A DNA stretch of 64,000 nt from DLKC01 sp002478885 (GTDB lineage Bacteria > Bacteroidota > Bacteroidia > Chitinophagales > Chitinophagaceae), in the NCBI GenBank assembly GCA_046329585.1, contig JAXLUI010000002.1:992001-1056000 (forward strand). The letters are read 5' to 3'. The notes under the pieces were generated by a model. It did no database searches. It was not told the DNA's origin and saw nothing but the letters and a program-made list of their open reading frames with translations. The number at the start of each line of letters is the position of its first letter. Position 1 is the first letter of the stretch. Of this stretch, positions 63,401 through 64,000 are shown in pieces. The position numbers were made by a program, and so were the translations under genes.

Positions 63401-63771
63401 CCATTGCCAACTCCGTATTATTGATTACGAATGCGGAACACCTGCGCCGTCATAACGGAAATGCTTTGCTAAGTGCGAAAGAATCGGCGGCATTGCGTTT
63501 AAGGCCTATCCTTATGACCAGTGTTGCCATGGTAATGGGTATGATACCGATGGCCTCAGGATTAGGTGAAGGTGGTGACCAGGCAGCCCCGCTGGGCCGT
63601 GCCGTAATCGGCGGATTGATCGCTTCAACATTTGCGGCCCTGCTTGTTTTGCCGCTGGTATTTTCCTGGGTCCAGGGCAAGGCATCCACCGTTTCTGTTT
63701 CACTGGACCCCGAAGACAAAGAGAGCAAACATTATATCCCTGAGCTGCATCACCCGGCTGGTAACGCTTAG
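60478..63771 (+). CDS. RND-type efflux transporter permease
   Basis: 1097-residue inner-membrane pump with the RND duplication: twelve helices and two large periplasmic loops (about 35-335 and 575-870). Helix 4 carries the proton-relay motif as GILVDESTVTIENIHQH, where AcrB-like pumps have Asp-Asp; here the second Asp is Glu. A hydrophilic insert at about 495-545 (HTLTDEEEYVAVGLTAAEEE, then KKKLLEKQLKDDSGKLTRF) links the two halves, and helix 10-12 include SYMGMIMSVGVSIANSVLLI. It acts with the TolC protein and the lipoprotein adaptor that follows. Substrate not deducible. Confidence 0.92.
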   Translation: MGLIRSALRKPISILVIVMGLFFFGINAVRNIKVDIFPNLNLPVIYISHPYGGFTPTQMEAFFGKQYVNLLLYVSGVKSIETKNIQGVTLIKLTFYEGTNMAQAAAEVTGFTNRAQAIFPPGSQPPFILRFDASTLPVGQLVLSSPNRSNNELMDLANVYIRSSFTSIPGLVSPAPFGGNVRTVVVKIDPQLLRSHNLTPDQVVEALRINNQATPAGNVRIGDYNYYTPANTTIKNIKDFGNIPLFKGDVQNLYLRDIATIEDGADITSGYALVNGKRSIYLPITKSADASTWEVVQNLKKAIPHFQSLLPDDVKLSYEFDQSVYVINAVKSLITEGAIGALLTGLMVLLFLGDRRGALIVILTIPTSIISGVLFLYLFGQTINIMTLSGLALAIGILVDESTVTIENIHQHLAMGKPKALAIWDACKEIAFPKLLILLCILAVFAPAFTMTGIPGALFLPLAMAIAFSMITSYFLAQTFVPIMANWLMKAHPHKSLKDGHTLTDEEEYVAVGLTAAEEEDTWDQKKKLLEKQLKDDSGKLTRFEKFQKRFLRFLNQLFPFQKPLVILYTLLTCGAVVFLSMNIGRDVLPKVNGGQFQVRLRAPDGTRLERTEEKTIAALHLLEDLVGKQNIAVTSAYVGQHPAQFSTSPIYLFMSGPQEAVLQVALKEDYQENLDLLKERFREKMKVAMPDVALSFEPIELTDKILSQGSPTPIEVRIESKDKKLNELYANKVIDKLQQIPYLRDVQLAQPTKYPEINIDIDRTRAAQMGVSVSEISRSLIASTSSSRYTEKNVWIDPKSNQSYNVQVEIPENQMTDINDIKEIPVLSNQARPVLGDVADVKPDTTFGENDNMGALPFLSVTANLNQVDLGTATEDVKAAIQSMGSLPKGLTIETKGLTEVLTDTLSSLQTGLLTAVIVIFLMLAANFQSFKVSLVILSTIPAVLLGSLLMLLFTGSTLNLQSYMGMIMSVGVSIANSVLLITNAEHLRRHNGNALLSAKESAALRLRPILMTSVAMVMGMIPMASGLGEGGDQAAPLGRAVIGGLIASTFAALLVLPLVFSWVQGKASTVSVSLDPEDKESKHYIPELHHPAGNA

Positions 63772-63797
63772 TATTCACGACAAAAGAAAATGCAAGA

Positions 63798-64000
63798 ATG
63801 AACCGATACGACCAAACAACACCCGGCTTAAAGCTTCATCTATTTAGCGCTTTTGTGGCTGCAACTCTTCTGTGCGGCTGCCAGGCCGTCGAAAAACAGC
63901 CACAGCAAAATGCCCCGGCCGCACAAACTGTGACTGAGTCATTAGCGACGCAGGTTTTTGCGCTGCAAAAAGGACGGCTTTCCTCTTCTCTTCAAATTCC
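63798..64000 (+). CDS. RND efflux periplasmic adaptor lipoprotein (3' truncated by window edge)
   Basis: The first 67 codons only. A type II signal (FSAFVAATLLCGC) with Cys at residue 28 as the likely lipidated residue is followed by a Gln/Pro/Ala linker and the beginning of the adaptor core (VFALQKGRLSSSLQI). The gene starts 26 bp after the pump stop in an operon of the order channel, pump, adaptor. Adaptors of the HlyD/AcrA type bridge pump and channel. The identification rests on position and the lipoprotein start. Confidence 0.75.
   Translation, partial: MNRYDQTTPGLKLHLFSAFVAATLLCGCQAVEKQPQQNAPAAQTVTESLATQVFALQKGRLSSSLQI

Noticed and set aside
1..64000. CRISPR array, tRNA or rRNA genes, integrase or insertion sequence
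   Set aside because: No regularly spaced direct repeats of CRISPR type, no recognisable tRNA or rRNA, and no transposase or integrase frame was seen; the interspersed palindromes are single dispersed copies.

Overview
The window looks like chromosomal DNA of a Bacteroidota bacterium, most likely of the Chitinophagaceae type. The signs are a C-terminal type IX secretion sorting domain on a secreted beta-propeller protein, several promoters of the Bacteroidota form (-7 TAnnTTTG with a -33 TTTG-like box), weak Shine-Dalgarno sequences, Tat-type Gfo/Idh/MocA oxidoreductases, a secreted S1-type sulfatase, and long FtsX/MacB-type permeases ending in SLRTE. The family level is inference; no rRNA or tRNA gene was recognised.

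Layout. 1-6.7 kb: the end of a NarL-type histidine kinase, a DUF1801 protein, a secreted FG-GAP/VCBS protein and a clade-2 catalase. 6.9-25.8 kb: seven tandem paralogous permease genes of about 800 codons with regular 186-218 bp spacers, except the last (465 bp); the third has an in-frame TAA. No ATPase or adaptor is adjacent. The first and last genes are preceded by tandem 16-bp dyads on a 21-bp period and, exactly 50 bp further on, a sigma54-like -24/-12 promoter. 25.8-29.6 kb: an RlmL-like methyltransferase, a MazG-like protein and an M1 peptidase. 29.9-32.2 kb: a DUF1080 protein and a Gfo/Idh/MocA oxidoreductase. 32.4-39.3 kb: an XRE regulator and a signalling block: a kinase with an ETR1-like ethylene-binding domain, a CheY/Rcp1-like regulator and two receiver-PAS-kinase hybrids. 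39.4-57.6 kb: mostly exported proteins for sugar derivatives (second Gfo/Idh/MocA enzyme, PD40 propeller, FAD-linked dehydrogenase, PepSY protein, TIM-barrel isomerase, YVTN propeller, amidohydrolase, GH3, sulfatase, and a 1244-residue ThuA/sorbosone-dehydrogenase/PKD/cytochrome c fusion). 57.9 kb: a Nudix-winged-helix regulator of the NrtR/AraR type with a perfect dyad upstream. 59-64 kb: an RND efflux operon (TolC, RND pump, start of the adaptor).

About nineteen copies of a palindromic repeat (arms resembling TTGCGTCGCAC-TCTTGTAC and its inverse) lie between genes throughout the window; none was seen inside a convincing gene.

How the parts may work together (inference): the permease array looks like a sigma54-controlled envelope or export regulon whose activator and ATPase are encoded elsewhere. 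The exported oxidoreductases, DUF1080, ThuA, GH3, isomerase and amidohydrolase fit periplasmic handling of oxidised (3-keto) sugars or glycosides. The GH3 gene and the PD40-Gfo/Idh operon share a 21-bp dyad and may be co-regulated.
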